Part shown: positions 1 through 15,400 of the stretch, one piece after another
How the letters are laid out: each line of letters begins with the position of its first letter
Numbering within the stretch: position 1 is the stretch's first letter
Source of the DNA: Membranipora membranacea
Lineage: Eukaryota > Bryozoa > Gymnolaemata > Cheilostomatida > Membraniporidae
DNA: 64,000 nt
NCBI GenBank assembly: GCA_914767715.1
Contig: OU612075.1
Span: forward strand, 9,362,001 to 9,426,000
Direction: 5' to 3'
The notes under the pieces: generated by a model
Seen by the model: the letters and a program-made list of their open reading frames with translations, nothing else
Database searches by the model: none
Told to the model about the DNA's origin: nothing
Made by a program: the position numbers and the translations under genes

Positions 1-343
1 CCTGAAATGCAATAAAACTTTAATGGGCTGTTCGGAGGCCCATTATGATGTGTTTATAAGAGGGGCCCTGTTTGTGGTCGATTGTTGGTATATTTCTTAT
101 ATAATTGACATTTAACTGGTTCATTGAATTTCAGCCGCTCAAGTCAGCAGCTGCGCATCATCCACTAAATGAAAATGAGGCTATTCGTGCAGCATGCATC
201 AGCCAATTGATACCTCAAAAAATCAGTATAGGCCTCTCCGATTATGTGCGATGCCATCACACTTATTTGCTTCCCTCTTTTCTCGTTGATGACCCAATGA
301 CCATATTCTGCTGTGAACTATTGTGATACTCTGTCTGTTTTAG
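1..343. other. Intron or upstream DNA, no exon recognised
   Basis: This lies left of the first collagen exon seen. The splice acceptor at 341-343 shows that at least one earlier exon exists, and it should carry the signal peptide. A 73-codon open frame at 105-326 has no signal-peptide character and no splice donor that fits the next exon, so I do not take it as that exon. Confidence 0.6.
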
Positions 344-406
344 GCCTGTGGGGAGAGAGGATGTGATATGCCATGTGACCTGTGTAAAGGCATCAGAGGG
401 ATCAAG
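344..406 (+). CDS. Collagen IV exon with N-terminal 7S cysteine cluster
   Basis: Twenty-one codons reading [20 protein letters not shown] then K, between a TAG acceptor and a GTAAGA donor, phase 0 at both ends. Four cysteines ahead of the first Gly-X-Y repeats match the 7S region, through which four collagen IV protomers join by disulfide and lysine-derived links. A further lone cysteine followed by Asn-Gly-Thr occurs in exon 4982-5044, a place where vertebrate chains also have Cys near the 7S end. The Asn-Gly-Thr could be N-glycosylated. Confidence 0.8.
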
Positions 407-3400
407 GTAAGACTCATTATAATCTTGAGTTATCGAATACCTTAATGGATGTGGGGGTTGAGACAGCCACCCTCAAGTTATATTTGGTGTGTAGGGAAAA
501 AGAAAAATGCATCCTGGTGGACCCTATACGCAATTCTACAAATAGAGTTGATCTAGAAACTCCAGCAAATTGTTGATGAATACTCGACCAGGGTCCGATT
601 CGATCGGTCAATTTATGAATATCAAGCCCTTGTTTGGTCCAATTCTCAAATGAAAGAATCAACTAATATGAGTCAAGGTGCTGCTATTACGCAGCGCCCT
701 GTTTGAACTTGAAATTGGCAAATAATTTATTTGGACCGTGACTCTTGAACCCTTCCTGCTATAATTCTTTCCACGCACAATCGATCGTCATCTTGCACTA
801 AGCATTTGTAAACATATCCATCACAATCACAACAGAGGAAGAGAAAAATAATCCATCGATAACTTCTATTTTTATTTGTGTTGCCAAATTTGATAACCAA
901 ATCGTTCTAAACATGAAAATGACTAAAAACAGTGATTTCTGCAATTTCCTAACATCTGGTTGACACCTTATGGCACAAAAACAGAAACTTGCAATCTACT
1001 TTCCAATCATTCCTGCTGAAAACTCGCTGCACTGTATGGCTAATATCACTCAACTATCTCCTTCTGCATGCCTTCTGCATTGATAGCTTCAAATATACCA
1101 TGATTGTTGATGCTAATGGTTTGCAACTGCCAAAATTGTTTTCAAGGAAGTTTATAGTCAAAGCCATGAGTGCACAGCCAAATACCGAGGTTATTGTTCT
1201 TAAAAACAATAACCTACTATGAGGTAATGACTATGGCAGCATTTTTGTTGAGTAACTCAGGTAGATTATAGCGGCAATTACTGAGCAATTAGAAAATACT
1301 TAGCTATTCCCATTGAGTATATCGGCAGCCATCAAATTAACATTTATACCTGAATGCTGGAGTTGGTTACGTTAAGATAGCAATGATGAAATGTATCTAA
1401 GTGCTTCTGATTATTTCCAAATCTAACATAAGTCTGCCGCTTGGTCAATAACAGCAACTGACTCACACCTTAAAACTTAGAAAACAAAAAGTAGGAGTAA
1501 AGTTAGCATCTCCTTTGCAACAAGTGCGGGTAGAAATGTTCAAATCCCATTTGGGCGCATAGACCTTTTAAATAATGGTCAAGCAATCCATGAGTCAATT
1601 ACAAACATAGTTTAATCAGAGACTAGATATATCTATAGTCTCTGGTTTAATTTTGTCTTTCTTTCTCCAGAGTGTTTATATCACAAGAAGTTTAAACAAT
1701 GGCGAACAAAGTTTTTATAAAACTTTTCATTATCTCCCTTGCTGGTGCATGTTTGTAAAGTGCGGATAGAAATATTGCGTGTGCCCTAAAATTTCTCAAC
1801 TTATGGTAATGCGATCCATGGGTCAATGATGAACAAAGATGAATCTAGTAATCTTGCTCCAAATTGTTCACATCAAATAAGAAATTTTCCCTTTAAATAA
1901 AATTTCATGTTATCTCCCTTGCTGCTGGCTTGTAAAGACGACTCCTGCAAACCTTGCAATTTTTTCTCTCAATGGCTTGATGTCCATGACATGATGTGGT
2001 CGCAATTTGGTTATAATAGGAATGATGATGTAACAACTTGGTATCACCCTGTGATCAAGATTCTGAGAGAAAGGGCCTCAAAATTAAATAATGCTAATCA
2101 ACACCTTGGTTCATTAACATCTTATCCCATTATTTAAGAGTCAAGAATGGTCAAACGCTGACCACAAAGATTCAAAGGCAATAGATATATAGATAAAGAT
2201 AGATAAAGATAAAACTATATGGTAGCATTAACAGTGGCTGCCATTGATAAGAAGGTCCAAATATCATTAAGTGGGTTAGAGGCTGTTTGTGGCTTTCTTC
2301 TAATCTTAACTGTTTACTAGAAATGACTATTTATCTGATATGTTTGACAATGAATGTTATGTAACACATGGACAGTATTCTTAGAAGAAAACCACCAAAA
2401 ATCTTTAAGTGGACACAAGTTCTGACACATGTGGTTGGCAGATATGTTTGATGTCTGATGATGAAAAATGTCATACTTTGCAGCTGCCATCTTCAGAATA
2501 ATAAGTTGAACTGTTTTCGTTTAAATGTACAACGGGTTAGTAAAGATTATCTTTGATGCCCATATAGCATAGTTAAAATATACTATATTAATGTGTATGT
2601 GTAGGTAGAATATACTGTAATCAATGATGTATTAAGTATCCTTGCTGTAATAATGAAAATCACCCTTTTGTTGCATAGCGTCTGCCTGCCATATAAAAAA
2701 GAAACACAAATTCACGCATGCAAATTCCAGCATTCATGGTGAAATGATAATGCTGAATTAGATTTTATTTGTTATAACCTTCCAAATTTCCATAAGATTA
2801 CTGTTTACTGTTTTACTGATTACCATACTCCTCACAGTAAAAATCATCTTATAAAAAAATTAATCTTAGACATTGATGGATAAGATGTGAAAGTAAGAAG
2901 GTGATTAACCAATTAGCCCAGAAGTTATGAGTGAAAAACCATGGTGAGAAGCATGTTGGTCCTACGGTAGTGCTTCTGTGCTATGGCTATGGACAAGTAG
3001 ATTGTATATTTGTTATGATCCAAAAGACCTATCAAAATTCTATATTTCATTGTAGGGTAATATCGGTTTGCCTGGGTTACGAGGACTCTCCGGTATGCCC
3101 GGGGATCTCGGACCGATTGGTCTACCAGGGCCTGTTGGTATTAACGGAGAATTTGGAGACTTTGGAGCCGTCGGTGCTAAAGGTGATCGGGTAAGTGGGA
3201 ATTGGTCATCTCGATTTAACAGTTCACTTAATTCAAACCTCTGGGGAGCACAAAAATCTGTCCTAAATAAGCAGAGTCTTTATTGAGTGATATTAGAATG
3301 CATTGAGATCTGGCTGAAGGGACCAATTTTCCTTGTCTTAATTAACAGGAGTTCTGAATTATAAAGTCTGCATTAACCAGCTCACACTGTATATATGTTT

Positions 3401-6400
3401 GCTGTTGGCTTTACAGGGGTAACTAACTACCATTTTGATTTTCTAAGATCAAAAAACTCCAAACTTAGATGCTCTTTCGACTGTAGCACAAATTTTCTCT
3501 TTAATTAAACCTGAATTAAGTTTAGACCTAGCCTTGTCATGCAGCTACTTCTATTGTTTTGGGAGGAGCTGCGTGACAAGGCTAGTTTAGACCTACATGG
3601 ATGGATGTACACATTTCAAGGCTTACATGATCATGTAAACCGCAAGCAAACTTCTCTAATAGTTTTGACAACTAATTACATTAGTTTCTCTAATTTTGTG
3701 GTTTGAGAGGTATTGCTAATGCTAGGTATTTATGACCTGTATTTTCGTTTATTTATATACACCTGTGATTTGGCTACTCATCTCACACCGCCGCCTCCCT
3801 GATGAACAGTTTTTGCGGACAGATAATGTATCAAGTTTCGATCACATCTTTTTTGTCTTCCATCTATCCTTTTTACAACTAAAATGCAAAGATGAGTCAT
3901 TGCCTTATGTCCGCGGATAGCTCATTTGAGTCTGCAGAGCATTTGTGAAAACACCGATTTCGGACTTCTAGGGACCACCATAATTTGTCCTAAATAAGCA
4001 AAGTCTAAATTGAATGACTTGAGATTTGGCTCAATGGATCAACATTCCTTGTATGAATTAGGCATTCTGTATTTAGCAAATAACCTAATTAATTTCAGTA
4101 TTACTTTTTTTTAAATGCTCAGGAGACTGTATCCATCCAATGCAACATATTTATGGACTGCAGTCTAACATACGAACACCCTACAAGGTTTACGCTTCCC
4201 ATGATTTGTAATCATACAGCTTTGCAAACTCACAAATTCTTGTGATAACACAGATATGGTAAAGCGAACTTCGCCCATACCTTGCATAGCAATATACATG
4301 TGTAAGGTATTCTGATATCTGAGATTGTAGGAATTTCGTTTGCTGCAAAAGGTCATCATCAGCTGTTGCTTTCACACCCGAAGTTTTAATGAAGTTTTAA
4401 TACGGAAAATTGCCTTAAAAAAACAGCAATATGGGTTTTACAAAACAGATTGTAGATTTTTATTGCTTATTATTGTCTGGTCTGGCCTGGCTGTCTTCCT
4501 TCTGTGATTACTCGCGACCTGTAATGAAGCAAGGTCGGACATTTCACACATGGCTCGTCTGTATAGGCAGCTTAATCCAAACTGTTAAAGTATGAGAGCT
4601 TTGAAAGTTCATTTCTTCTTGTAGGGACCAAATGGCAGAACTGGAAGTATCGGAGTGCCTGGATTGGATGTAAGTTTTCTTCTCGTATTCCTTTCTTACA
4701 AAAATCTAAAATACGTGATTTGGTTTTGGTTCATCATTTCTTCTTTAGTTTATGATGCCATATGGGCATAAAACAGAATGCCACTATGGTTTTCCGATCC
4801 AAAATTGTAAAATTCTGATCTTCGCTCATAAAAGTGAAACTCTTGGACACAGAGAGCTTAAAATTCCTGGCGATGTTATCAACACCACTTTCAACTCTAC
4901 CGAACAAAAAAGAAGCTCATGCAACTCATAAAGATGATGACAGACTTGTAAGTTATGTGACGCTTTGATTCCTGTTTTCAGGGTCTACCAGGAATGAGCG
5001 GACCTTCAGGGTCTCAAGGATTAGCTGGGTGCAACGGAACAGTGGTATGTCTTACTCAAATACATTACGTTATTTACGTTATGTTATTTACGTTACGTTA
5101 TTTACGTTGTGTAGGTTTTTGCCCAAGTTTACTTATGATGTCATACTCCATGTTTTATACTGTGTGTGTCGGGTAGTTCTTATCTTTGTGTGATATCTGT
5201 CATAAAAAAGTAGATGCTGCCAAGTAATATAAAGCTGTGTAAGTATTTCAAATATTTCCTGCGCTGTAAAAAAGTGACATTGTGTTGACAGGCAGTCGGG
5301 CATATTTGTTCCTATGCTGCTGTTTTATTTCACAACTTCTTCTGATCCAGTTTGTTGAATCACAACCGGAATAAACTGATACTCGATTTGAGAACATAGT
5401 TTTAATAACTGGAAAGCTTCAATCATCTGATCTGCAGTCTCAAAGTTATGGACAATCTTAGACAAAGTATGTCGGCCCCAAACAAATGTGCCCTTCTTTT
5501 GACCTGTGTTTTAATTCCCTACAAAATGTGTTTATTCTTAAATGATCAGATTTCACGGATTTAAGACACTGTCCTTCGTCCGATTCACTTAATTTTGCAT
5601 ATGGTTTAGACGTCTCCCACTCACATTTACTTCCGATTTTGCCCAGGGTCCTGCCTGATGCTGATGACGCAGTCAGTTAAATTTAGTATTTTAGTGAATC
5701 AACTACCGACACAATTTGCGAATCTGCAGATCTTGAGTAGGAAATTCTTAATTCGGCAGCCACATCCTCTGTGCTGTAATCTTCAGACATAGAATATTTT
5801 ATGTTCCACACCTAAATATCTTTTGCCAAAAAGGAAATTAAGACATCATCAAATTTCCGCAGCAACTCAGCCACTTGGTAATCCTTTTTGGCAGAAATAC
5901 CTGTGACACCCAAATGGAGGAAGTATCATCTTGTAGTCTCATCTGCCAAAAAAAGCATTACCGGGCAAATTGAGCCAAGTAATGATAAATAAATTTTCAA
6001 CTTCTGTCCTTTTGATGCTGTGTTTTAGGGAAATGCTGGTGCTACTGGTCGTGATGGAGGTGCTGGCAATCGGGGAGAGCCGGGTGTTTCAGGGCCACGT
6101 GGACGCAAAGTAAGTATGAGCATACTCTTTCGAAGCTTGTATCGTACTGATTATTGACTGGATACTTAGTTTGCGAGCCACGAGTAAGGCCTGCCTAATA
6201 CCAGATATACATACAAATTAATTTTAATGCCCCAAACAAGTACATGAATACCTGTAGTACAATCGAACAGACTACCTGATGCTGTAATTCAATTAAAACA
6301 TTAATATCCTCAAATGGGTCCTGCTTTTACCTTGCATGTAATTTACTACATGTTAAAACCATTACACAGCTATCCGTTACTAAAAAACACACAGTGACTC

Positions 6401-9400
6401 AGGCATTGTTGAGCAAAAAGTCCAAGGAAATTTTCTGAAACCATGAACTGATTGCCGTATGATGCATATGAAGACATTTTTTAGGATCTTAGATATAGAA
6501 CCTGCAACTGTGGAGCTCAATATGCTTACCCTACCCTTGGTGATGCTGGGAACCTTGCTTTGTAAACCATGTTTATTATGTTTGTTTATAGGGAGAGCCA
6601 GGAGAGGCTATTGGAGCAGTGCGACCTGGTGAGAGAGGAGATCCTGGATTCAGTGGTTCACCTGTGAGTACTTAAAAGACAACATGCAATTTTTGCACAA
6701 TATCAAAATTGAGTTCAATGTTGACATTCTTACATTTGGGCTTGATATCGGACTGAGAATCATCTAAAACATATGCGTATGTCTTCTAAATTAAGTCAGC
6801 ATTAGATCACAGAGTTAGGATATATCCTTGCTCTGTGATTAGATAATAATTTGCTTACAGCACATCTTTGTGTTATAATAAAACCTTTGTTAGATTATGA
6901 AGATCGCTTTATTATAGGAAGTAGGTCCTAGGGTTAGCCAGTACAAAGTGTTTTGGGGCCTCACGACATCAAAGTCTGCCTGCATAAATAACGAAACACA
7001 GGAAGGCGTTACATGTTTTAGCACCAACAACAATCCACAACTCCCAATTTTAAGTGGTTTACGCTGTGTAAAATTGCGTAACGCAAAGCTTAGTCTCCAT
7101 TGTTTTGTTATTTTTGTTGTTGGTTAGGTCAACTCGGGTTTTTTGGTGACTTGTTGGTTCTGTTACTCACTGTCATAACAGCTATCACACCTCTGTATTA
7201 TTGTGATTTGGAAAAGGCAGCGCCACATTGCTTTCCTTGTTCTGCATCAAGATTATCTGTAGGCCTTACTTGTAGTTTTTGTCCTCATTATTGTCTGCTT
7301 TGGGCAATTTTGGTCTCAAAGTTTTGGACATGCCATATGACGCGCTATGTTTTTCTGTCTGCTTTCAGGGATCAATTGGAATAGATGGACGCCCTGGTTT
7401 TGATGGAGATCAAGGATTCGATGGACTCTATGGCCCAAAAGTAAGTTTTGATTCATCAAGATTTCTTAAAAATTTTCATTAAATGTTTGGGACGCAATAC
7501 TTTAAAAATACAAGATGCATATCATGATGTGAGATATCTCAGGTTACTGTGGTCAGTTACAAAACCTGATGTGCCTGAGCTTCCAACATGCTAACCAGTT
7601 ATATTAAAACCTATGGTGCATGTCATACATCAACTCTCATTGTGAACAAATTGGCCACTGCCAAGATTTCAGAGTTGTTTCACATGAAATGGTTTGGAAT
7701 TCATAATGGAGTTGGTGGTATTTGTGGTTTCTGCAGCAAAAATGTTTAAATATGATGAACCATCCTTTTATCTTGATGCCTCTATTCATAAATTTGCTGC
7801 AAGTGGGGAAGTCAGCATGGGTGCTGCAAGCAAGCTTAGAAGATGCCGGCTTCCTATACCTGACCTCAGTTTGTTTATAATTTAACATGATCGAGCAGCT
7901 GCAAATAGAGTTTGATAATCTTTAGAAGGCTAATTCCAAACGGGTAGCTGTTATGGACTAAGTAATCCGCTTGGTGCTAATTACCGATATTATCATTACC
8001 AACAAAGTAGGCTAAACTTTGCATCATACCTGTGGATCTGATCAGTTTGATCGCTGACTCAAGCTTGATCTGATCTAGGCAGCATCTTTCATAAGATGCA
8101 AAGGCCATCCACACAACATAAAACAGACATTACGGAATAAATTGTGATAAAATAGTCATCAACGGGTCACTAACTCTTTGACTTAGCCCACATTTAATGG
8201 GTTTGATTCATTGATGAAAAATTCACTTAGGATGTAAATAGACAGCAGTCCATAAAGCAGACATTTCCTGTAACATCAACAACATCAAATAGCAAAACGG
8301 TGAATGCACTTTTCCGCACAGGACAATGCGCCGAGCTCTCGTATCCATGCGAACCGCATTTTGACAAGTTGATCAAAATCTGAAAGTGGGAATAACTTCC
8401 GATCGGTCAACTTGCGGTACATTTTACCTAGACGCCCTGAGAGTCAGTTACCTTTCGCCTGAACCACCAAACCACATATTCTGTCAAGTCTAGTCAGTCA
8501 TTAAGCGCCAACAGTCGAAGGAAACATCATAAAGAGCTTTAAGAGGAATCATACGATGTCGTGATGAGCCAAGTTTAAGTGTTTCTTATAATTCGTTCCA
8601 AAACATCTGAGTCCTATTTGAAATCAGACCCAGCCTCAAAGAGGATCATTGATGGAAAGCTGCCGCAAAAACAGGTGAACACACCCATTGACTGACAACG
8701 TACATAAAATTCGGATTTAAATTTTATCTTCTCATTGATTGAGTCATGTAATAAACTTTAAATCTGGACTATAAAAATGTATCCGTTTTGCAAAAGGTGA
8801 GCATCCTGTGGCATCGACTCAGGCCGCAAAACTGTGACCTCCTGGCCTCTGTTAAAAGTAGCACACCGGCAGTTTCTCAAGCAGACTAATTTCCCAGATA
8901 ATAAAATTTTCTATTAATTTCCCACACCAATTTTCATATCCGATTCTGCAGCATTGTGTTAAGTAAGTTTACGTAAGCCTGTCATTTTTTCTGCCTAATT
9001 TGACATGTAAAGTTTACTGGTTTACATAATATTTGGTAATATGTAGGTTTTACACATGGCCCCCCTGCGTCTGCACATTTTAAATGGGCCTGCTGCCCTG
9101 CTGATGATAACGCTGCCATTGTTTAGTGAATGCTGCCTAATAGACTGACATGTGTCAATGTATAACCTCCAGTCATAAATCAATTCATCTCACGCTGCAG
9201 CGCTCTCATCATCCCAGCTGCTGCCCCCAAAATGGGCCAAATCAACTGCAGACTTTGACTTCGGATTTCTGGGTCATCGATAGGTTAAGTTGGACCGCAT
9301 TTTGGTTTTCCTTTTTCTCGCTCAAGGACATGTAGTAAATGCGCTATGATGTCATTAATTTTAACCAATTTTATTCAGGAAGCAAAACAGTGCCATGAGG

Positions 9401-12400
9401 TTGCCAAAAAATTAAAGTTCTCATTTTGACACTGCGAAAAAAAATTGTATTTCATTTTGATGGAAACCATTGCCTGATGTTCTTTACAATTGGTGCAGGT
9501 ATTCCCATAGAAATTGGCGCAATATGTGGATGCTATTTTTGATAATGATATCAGACATATTGTCCTACATTATTGTAGAGCAATCGAGATGCCCAAAATA
9601 ACTCATTTATTTGCTGCATAGTCTGATATTGAATCCTCCTTTTTTTTTACAATTCACAATTCTGCTATGAAATTCATTAAACAAGGAGTTAGTGTCTAGT
9701 ATCAAATCTTGTTGCATAAGATGACACGATGTTGGCATTACAATGTCACGTCGAGGCCTCCAAGCTAAAAGTTTGTAAAGTTCACACCCAGATAATAAGA
9801 CATAGTTCTATTATTATTGTAAAATATCACGAGTATTGGTTTACAGGCAGTTGACAAAATCCCATGTGTCATTTAAGATTCTAAGTTTTACGCTGTTGCC
9901 ATTTCGAAAAGACTTTGAAGCAATATCGCTGTACATTATTGAAGAAGTTGCTTAATGTCTGGCTTGCCCTTCACTATGATGTCTTGAAATTGGCCGCTGT
10001 GCATTGCCATATATCATGATTACATTGTCTGGGGTCGGTAAGAAAACGCTTGATTAATCAATTTGCCCAGGGAAGTTTTTTATCCACAACTTTTTATCTA
10101 GGCAGGGTAAAGCAACTCTTATTTGTAACAATGTTTGAGATAAACTTAGCCATATGGAACTAACAATTTGTAAAATATTTAGATTCAAAACACTTAAAAA
10201 TAAATTTGAGTCTAATGCAACAGGTTTTAATTTTCAATTTTTTCAAATTTTTGAAACAGGTTTTAATTTTCAAAGCTAAATTAAGTACCTTGGTTTGTTT
10301 ATAAACTTTTAGAAAAATGTCGGTCACAGCTGTTTTATAATGAGCTGCTGCTTCTCGGGTAAAATTAAGTTCCTCAGTTTATGAGGAGCCCAAAAGGCCA
10401 GAAATTAAATTGGTTATACAATTTGATTAATTGAGCATCAATTAAGTTAGAAATTATTACATCATGGTATCCCAAATGGCGCCTATCTCCTCAGCCTCGA
10501 CTATAAAATTTAGAACTGTGCATCCAATATTGGCAATATTGTGCTGATGAGTGCAGTTGTTCCTTCAATACATTTTGTAGGTCCTGCAGATATTTAGGGC
10601 TAAGCATTCAGTTGATGCCCTGACCCCATCATACACTGAGAGCTTTGTTATGAGATGTTATAAAGTATATTGTAAATAATTATGGGAACAATTACGGTGC
10701 ATTTATGCTATGCAATATACTGCACTTAGCACAAATTTATGTGAGGCTATAACACAAAAATTCTACCTGCTTCCTTTTACTATTAGAACATATAAACAAA
10801 GCTCTCACACAAGGCAGCATTATTACCCAGATCAAGGGAGGAAACGCTGTCTTTCACTGCTGGCAGCACTATGCATATAAGCTGACAGCTGGCCTGCCAC
10901 TGCTGACCTCAATTTAACTCTTGGTTCAAGGCCTCAAGGTTTTGTATACTTTAGAGACCGGCTCTTTATGGAAAATGCACTTGTATAAATTTATATTATT
11001 AATAACCTTTACACGTCATGGAACCTCTGGTACTCTTCTTGAGGTGTGTTTAGTCTACCATCAAGAAAAGTGCAACCAGTTGATTCAAATGAAAGCAGCC
11101 CACACTTTAAAATAGAGCCAATCCTGAGTGCTAGAATTTTCTGTTCACCCCAACTTGGATGAGAACATTGATGAATATTTTGAATCGATGAATATGCTCA
11201 CAATTGAGTATTCCAACAAAATTATGTTATTCGAGTTGTGTTCTCCTGTAAAGTGAGTGGACAACTGCCAAGTTGTTGGTTTTAAAAAAATGTACCTATA
11301 ATGAATGGTAAAAGTCTGAAAAGTTATTATGTTGTTAATTCAATCTTCCATCTTTGTGGTGCCATTTTAAATCAGCAGTCAATTTAATATCATTATCCGA
11401 TCACTGCAAAAATACATAGAGTAGCATATGGATTGATCTCGTACTATAATATGCTGATCATAGTATTTTCTGCTATTTAGCAATGTGCTTTAAAGTAATG
11501 TAACAAGTGGGGGATAATCATCAGATTCGAGGATAGAAAACTGATTCAATTCTAAAAGGTGATCAGATCTGTGCCGGAAATAAGCTATAAAATTTTCTTG
11601 TTTACAGGGTGAGCAAGGAGATGAGGGAGAATCAGGTTACAAAGGATTGATGGGGGCACCTAGTGACGAGATTCCAGGAGAAGATGTGAGTATTTCATCA
11701 TTTTATTATTATTATCCACATCATAAAAAAAACTATACAGGGTCAAGAGTTAGCCATGGGATCACAATTCCTAATTTATGCATGATTTGTACACCCTTAC
11801 AGCATTTATTGTTTCTGAATCTGAAATACTCTCTGCATTCAATCATATTGGTTGAGTTTGGGAATTTGGATTGGATGAATATAATAGAGAGTAGATTTAA
11901 TTCACTGGCCAATGCCGATATGTTTTTTGGATTTTACAATGCTGCGTTCTCACAAGTTCATCGATGAGGTCTAACAGATGTAGGTATCCCAAACTGACTC
12001 ACTGATCTGATGCATCACAATTATATCAAATATCCTTGGCCGATCAAATAGTCAAAATCTCAAAAAATGATGGTTGCAGGAAAGATCAGTCTTGTCAAGC
12101 TTTGTTGGGGGGGGGGGGGGGAGGGGTGGCCGAGGGCAGAGCAAAGCTTGTTGACTCTTATTTTCTAACTGTCCAGAAGAGAGCTGACTCCTAGAGGAGT
12201 AACCCTCTTAGAGTCTTTGTATGTGATAGGACGTCTTGATTATCGATCACTGATTTTTGTTATCGTATGATACTGTAGGGTGATGATGGTGATGTAGGAT
12301 TACCCGGACCACCAGGTAGTTTAGAGATAACTGAGACAGATACAGTCTACACTGGACCTCCAGGTAAGCCTCATATTCTGAATCAGTTAGCCGTGTCAAA

Positions 12401-15400
12401 TTTAACACTGACTTCAAGATTACACTGTTATCAGGTGTATCTCTGATCGTTCAAGACACTTTAGTACGAGTACCTAACATATACCCGCCCCCAATTAGAA
12501 AAAATTGTACTTGGGTCGTCACACCAAGTCACTTGAGATAGATTAATGCTAAGTGAATAAGTCCACTCTTTTTCGATCAGAGATATACAAGCAATAGTAT
12601 ATTACATGATCAATGTGATTAAATTTAACGTTATCTTTTTTATAACGTGTTTGCTTGTTTCCTCTTTTTTTGGCCCTATTTCAAAAAATATTTCACTATT
12701 GAAATGATAAAAACTGTCAATAAAATTGAAATCTCATCGGTCTTAACCCCATGTTTTGACCAAACCAAGTTTGGTCCATTTGCCTGCATTCAGTGTTGCT
12801 TCCCCTCCACTGGTAACGCGGCAGGCAAAGGTGTGACCATTGGAAGAGGAGTAAAGTGAAATTCAGGCAAACTGTATCACACTTGATCTATGTTTTGACC
12901 AATCGACACAATAGGATAATACAAAACTTTTCTGCTCACCTTATATGAAGCACAAGGTGTCATCAACTTATTCCTATCGGTGATAAAACTGTGGTTCCTT
13001 CAATTTGTTGCCTGACTCAGAAAACTTGCAGTTATATTTTGTTGCAGTTGAATATCTTATATTTGTGCATATATATATTTTTTGTTGTTTTTGAGGTCAA
13101 CATGTTGTTAGTTTATTTGGTTTAAAACATACTTGTATGGAAACCGTGTAATAATAATATCTATTGCAGGTCGCGATGGACGCACTGGCACACGTGGTAA
13201 TACTGGTGATCGTGGATTTCAAGGCATCAAGGGACCTAGTGGGAGAGACGGATTCCCCGGCCGCAAAGGTAAGTTTGGACATAGTTCTGTACTGCCTTCA
13301 GCTTTCGACCGATTAGCGACGTAACATAACATAACAAATTACATCGTAGACGCCATAAAAACAGTGAAAGATAACTGAAAAAGTTAATAAAAGGGGCTAA
13401 ACAAAGTAGGGCTATGACAGCGTTTCTGACACAGAATCAGTTGTGAGATAATGCATATTGTGCATTAATTTGAATAATATGAATAATTTGTAACTTCTGT
13501 AAATGTGTACGAACCCGTACAAGACTCAAAGGAACCTCCTCTGATGAATGTTTTTATTTGATGGCTGGTTTATTACTACCAACGAAAAAAATGTCGGAAA
13601 TTTGTTGCTAACACTAGCAAATATGAAAAAGAAGGCATAGGAAAAACGATGTCTGTCGCATTATAAAATTTAATGGCATTCAATGTTAATATCACATGGT
13701 TCAAATAACTGTCTGAATGATTATCTGGCCTGAGGAGACCTGGTTAAACCTCTAACAAATCCCACTACCACAATAATGCGCGATAGTGCATCTACAATCA
13801 TTGAGCCAACTTACAGTTCACAACAAGTCCTTGTTCTCTAAGATTGCTCTTCACACTCAATCACACAAACTGCATCCTCTACTTTACTAATCACAGAAAT
13901 TTGTACCTTATGATATTATTTCCACTATTACATAACTTTATGATATTCATCGCTTATGGTGGGATCTAGATAACCATCCTCAATAGGTATTTCCACATAG
14001 ATAAATTAATATAGCCCTTGTTTTTTTCCTACTCAAAATAACACAGGATTAAATGTTGTTTGTTTTTGATGGTTTATAACTGATGAGTCACAAAAATATA
14101 TATGTGTATGGTGATAACATAGTACCAATGTGAACATCAGGATATCAAAAATAGTACCAGGAAACCACAAAAATCATTCCCATTACACATCAGGAAATAA
14201 TATCACAGTTACTCAAAGAAATTCGTAGTTTTGCTTGCAGCTTCAAACATATTGGGATAAAAATGATCAATCATAATGTTGATATATTTTAAACTTTATT
14301 TTTACAATTAGTTTTGCTTGCAGCTTCAAACATATTGGGATAACAATGATCAATAATAATGTTGATATATTTTAAACTTTATTTTTACAATTAGGAGTAC
14401 CTTTATAGAGTCATGTTTTACACTAAAGTTGATGTGTGACAATTAAACGTTGTCTAAAAAGAAAAAGGTAGAGTAACAAAGTACCCTCTCCCTATGATTT
14501 AAGAATGCCGCAAAATCCTTCCATACCACTCTGCTTATTCATTTGTTTGTAACTGGGATTCTGCCAACGTTTTGATCATAATACAAAAATGAACCATATG
14601 CATGAAAACAATGATAAGGTTGCAAAGGCTGCGTTACGCAGACACTTAGTGGAAATACACCAGATCCTGGCTCAAATAGGATAGAAAAAAGGTAAAAACC
14701 TGTGATCTGGGCGTTATAATCCTCTCCCAAATTCTCCGGTGCGCAGAATGGCTTTTGTCAAGATCAAAATAGACTGAGGTATGATGAAATAAAAGGTCAT
14801 ATAAACCTGTTTGTACCAGTAGTAGTTCTAGTAGTTTGTAGGTCACAACAATCAATCACAAGGCCATAGTAGGGTTCATGTGGTTATTGGATGCTGGTCT
14901 CCAACGGAATCAGTTAGTTATGAGAATGTCTCAGTTTCATACACCGGAGTCGCTTCCAGCGTCAACGAGGAAAAATTACATCAACCGATGTCGCTCGAGA
15001 TAAATCCACATCAACTGCTGCTGCATTGTAGGAGAAGCTGATTATTGGATGCTGGCCTCCCAAGGTATCAGTTAGTTATGAGAATGTCTCAGTTTCATAC
15101 ACCGGAGTCGCTTCCAGCGTCAATGAGGGAAAATCACATCAACCGATGTCGCTTGAGACAAATCCACATCAACTGCTGCTGCATGAGACAGATCAACTAA
15201 CCTCCTCCTACTATCGACATCGGCTACATCTTAGACCTTTTTGGCAAATCGACATCCATCTTAGACCGCTTAGGCAAGTCTACATCCATCTTAGACTGCT
15301 TAGGCACGTCTACATCCATCTTAGACTGCTTGGACAAATCTATATCTAAATCTACCTCTGCTGTCAGATGACAGTACTCCCCTTTATGACCTCTTCCTGA

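Larger units (their letters stand above)
11608..13268 (+). other. Collagen IV exons 8-10, with the change from phase-0 to phase-1 introns
   Basis: Exons 11608-11685, 12279-12363 and 13170-13268. The middle one carries a 13-residue break in the Gly-X-Y repeat (between GPPG and GPPG, acidic and Thr-rich) and is the first to end inside a glycine codon (G|GT). From here most introns split a glycine codon. Confidence 0.85.
13269..15223. other. Left part of the 11.9-kb collagen host intron
   Basis: Contains two tandem duplications (14229-14394 and 14884-15195, listed separately) and no gene that I recognise. The minus-strand frames at 14539-14855 look like chance. Confidence 0.5.

Noticed and set aside
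105-326. 73-codon frame as collagen signal-peptide exon
   Set aside because: No hydrophobic core, no donor joining in phase 0 to 344, and the frame has a stop before 344.
12107-12121. Poly-G tracts as regulatory G-quadruplexes
   Set aside because: Single uninterrupted runs in introns, more simply replication slippage.
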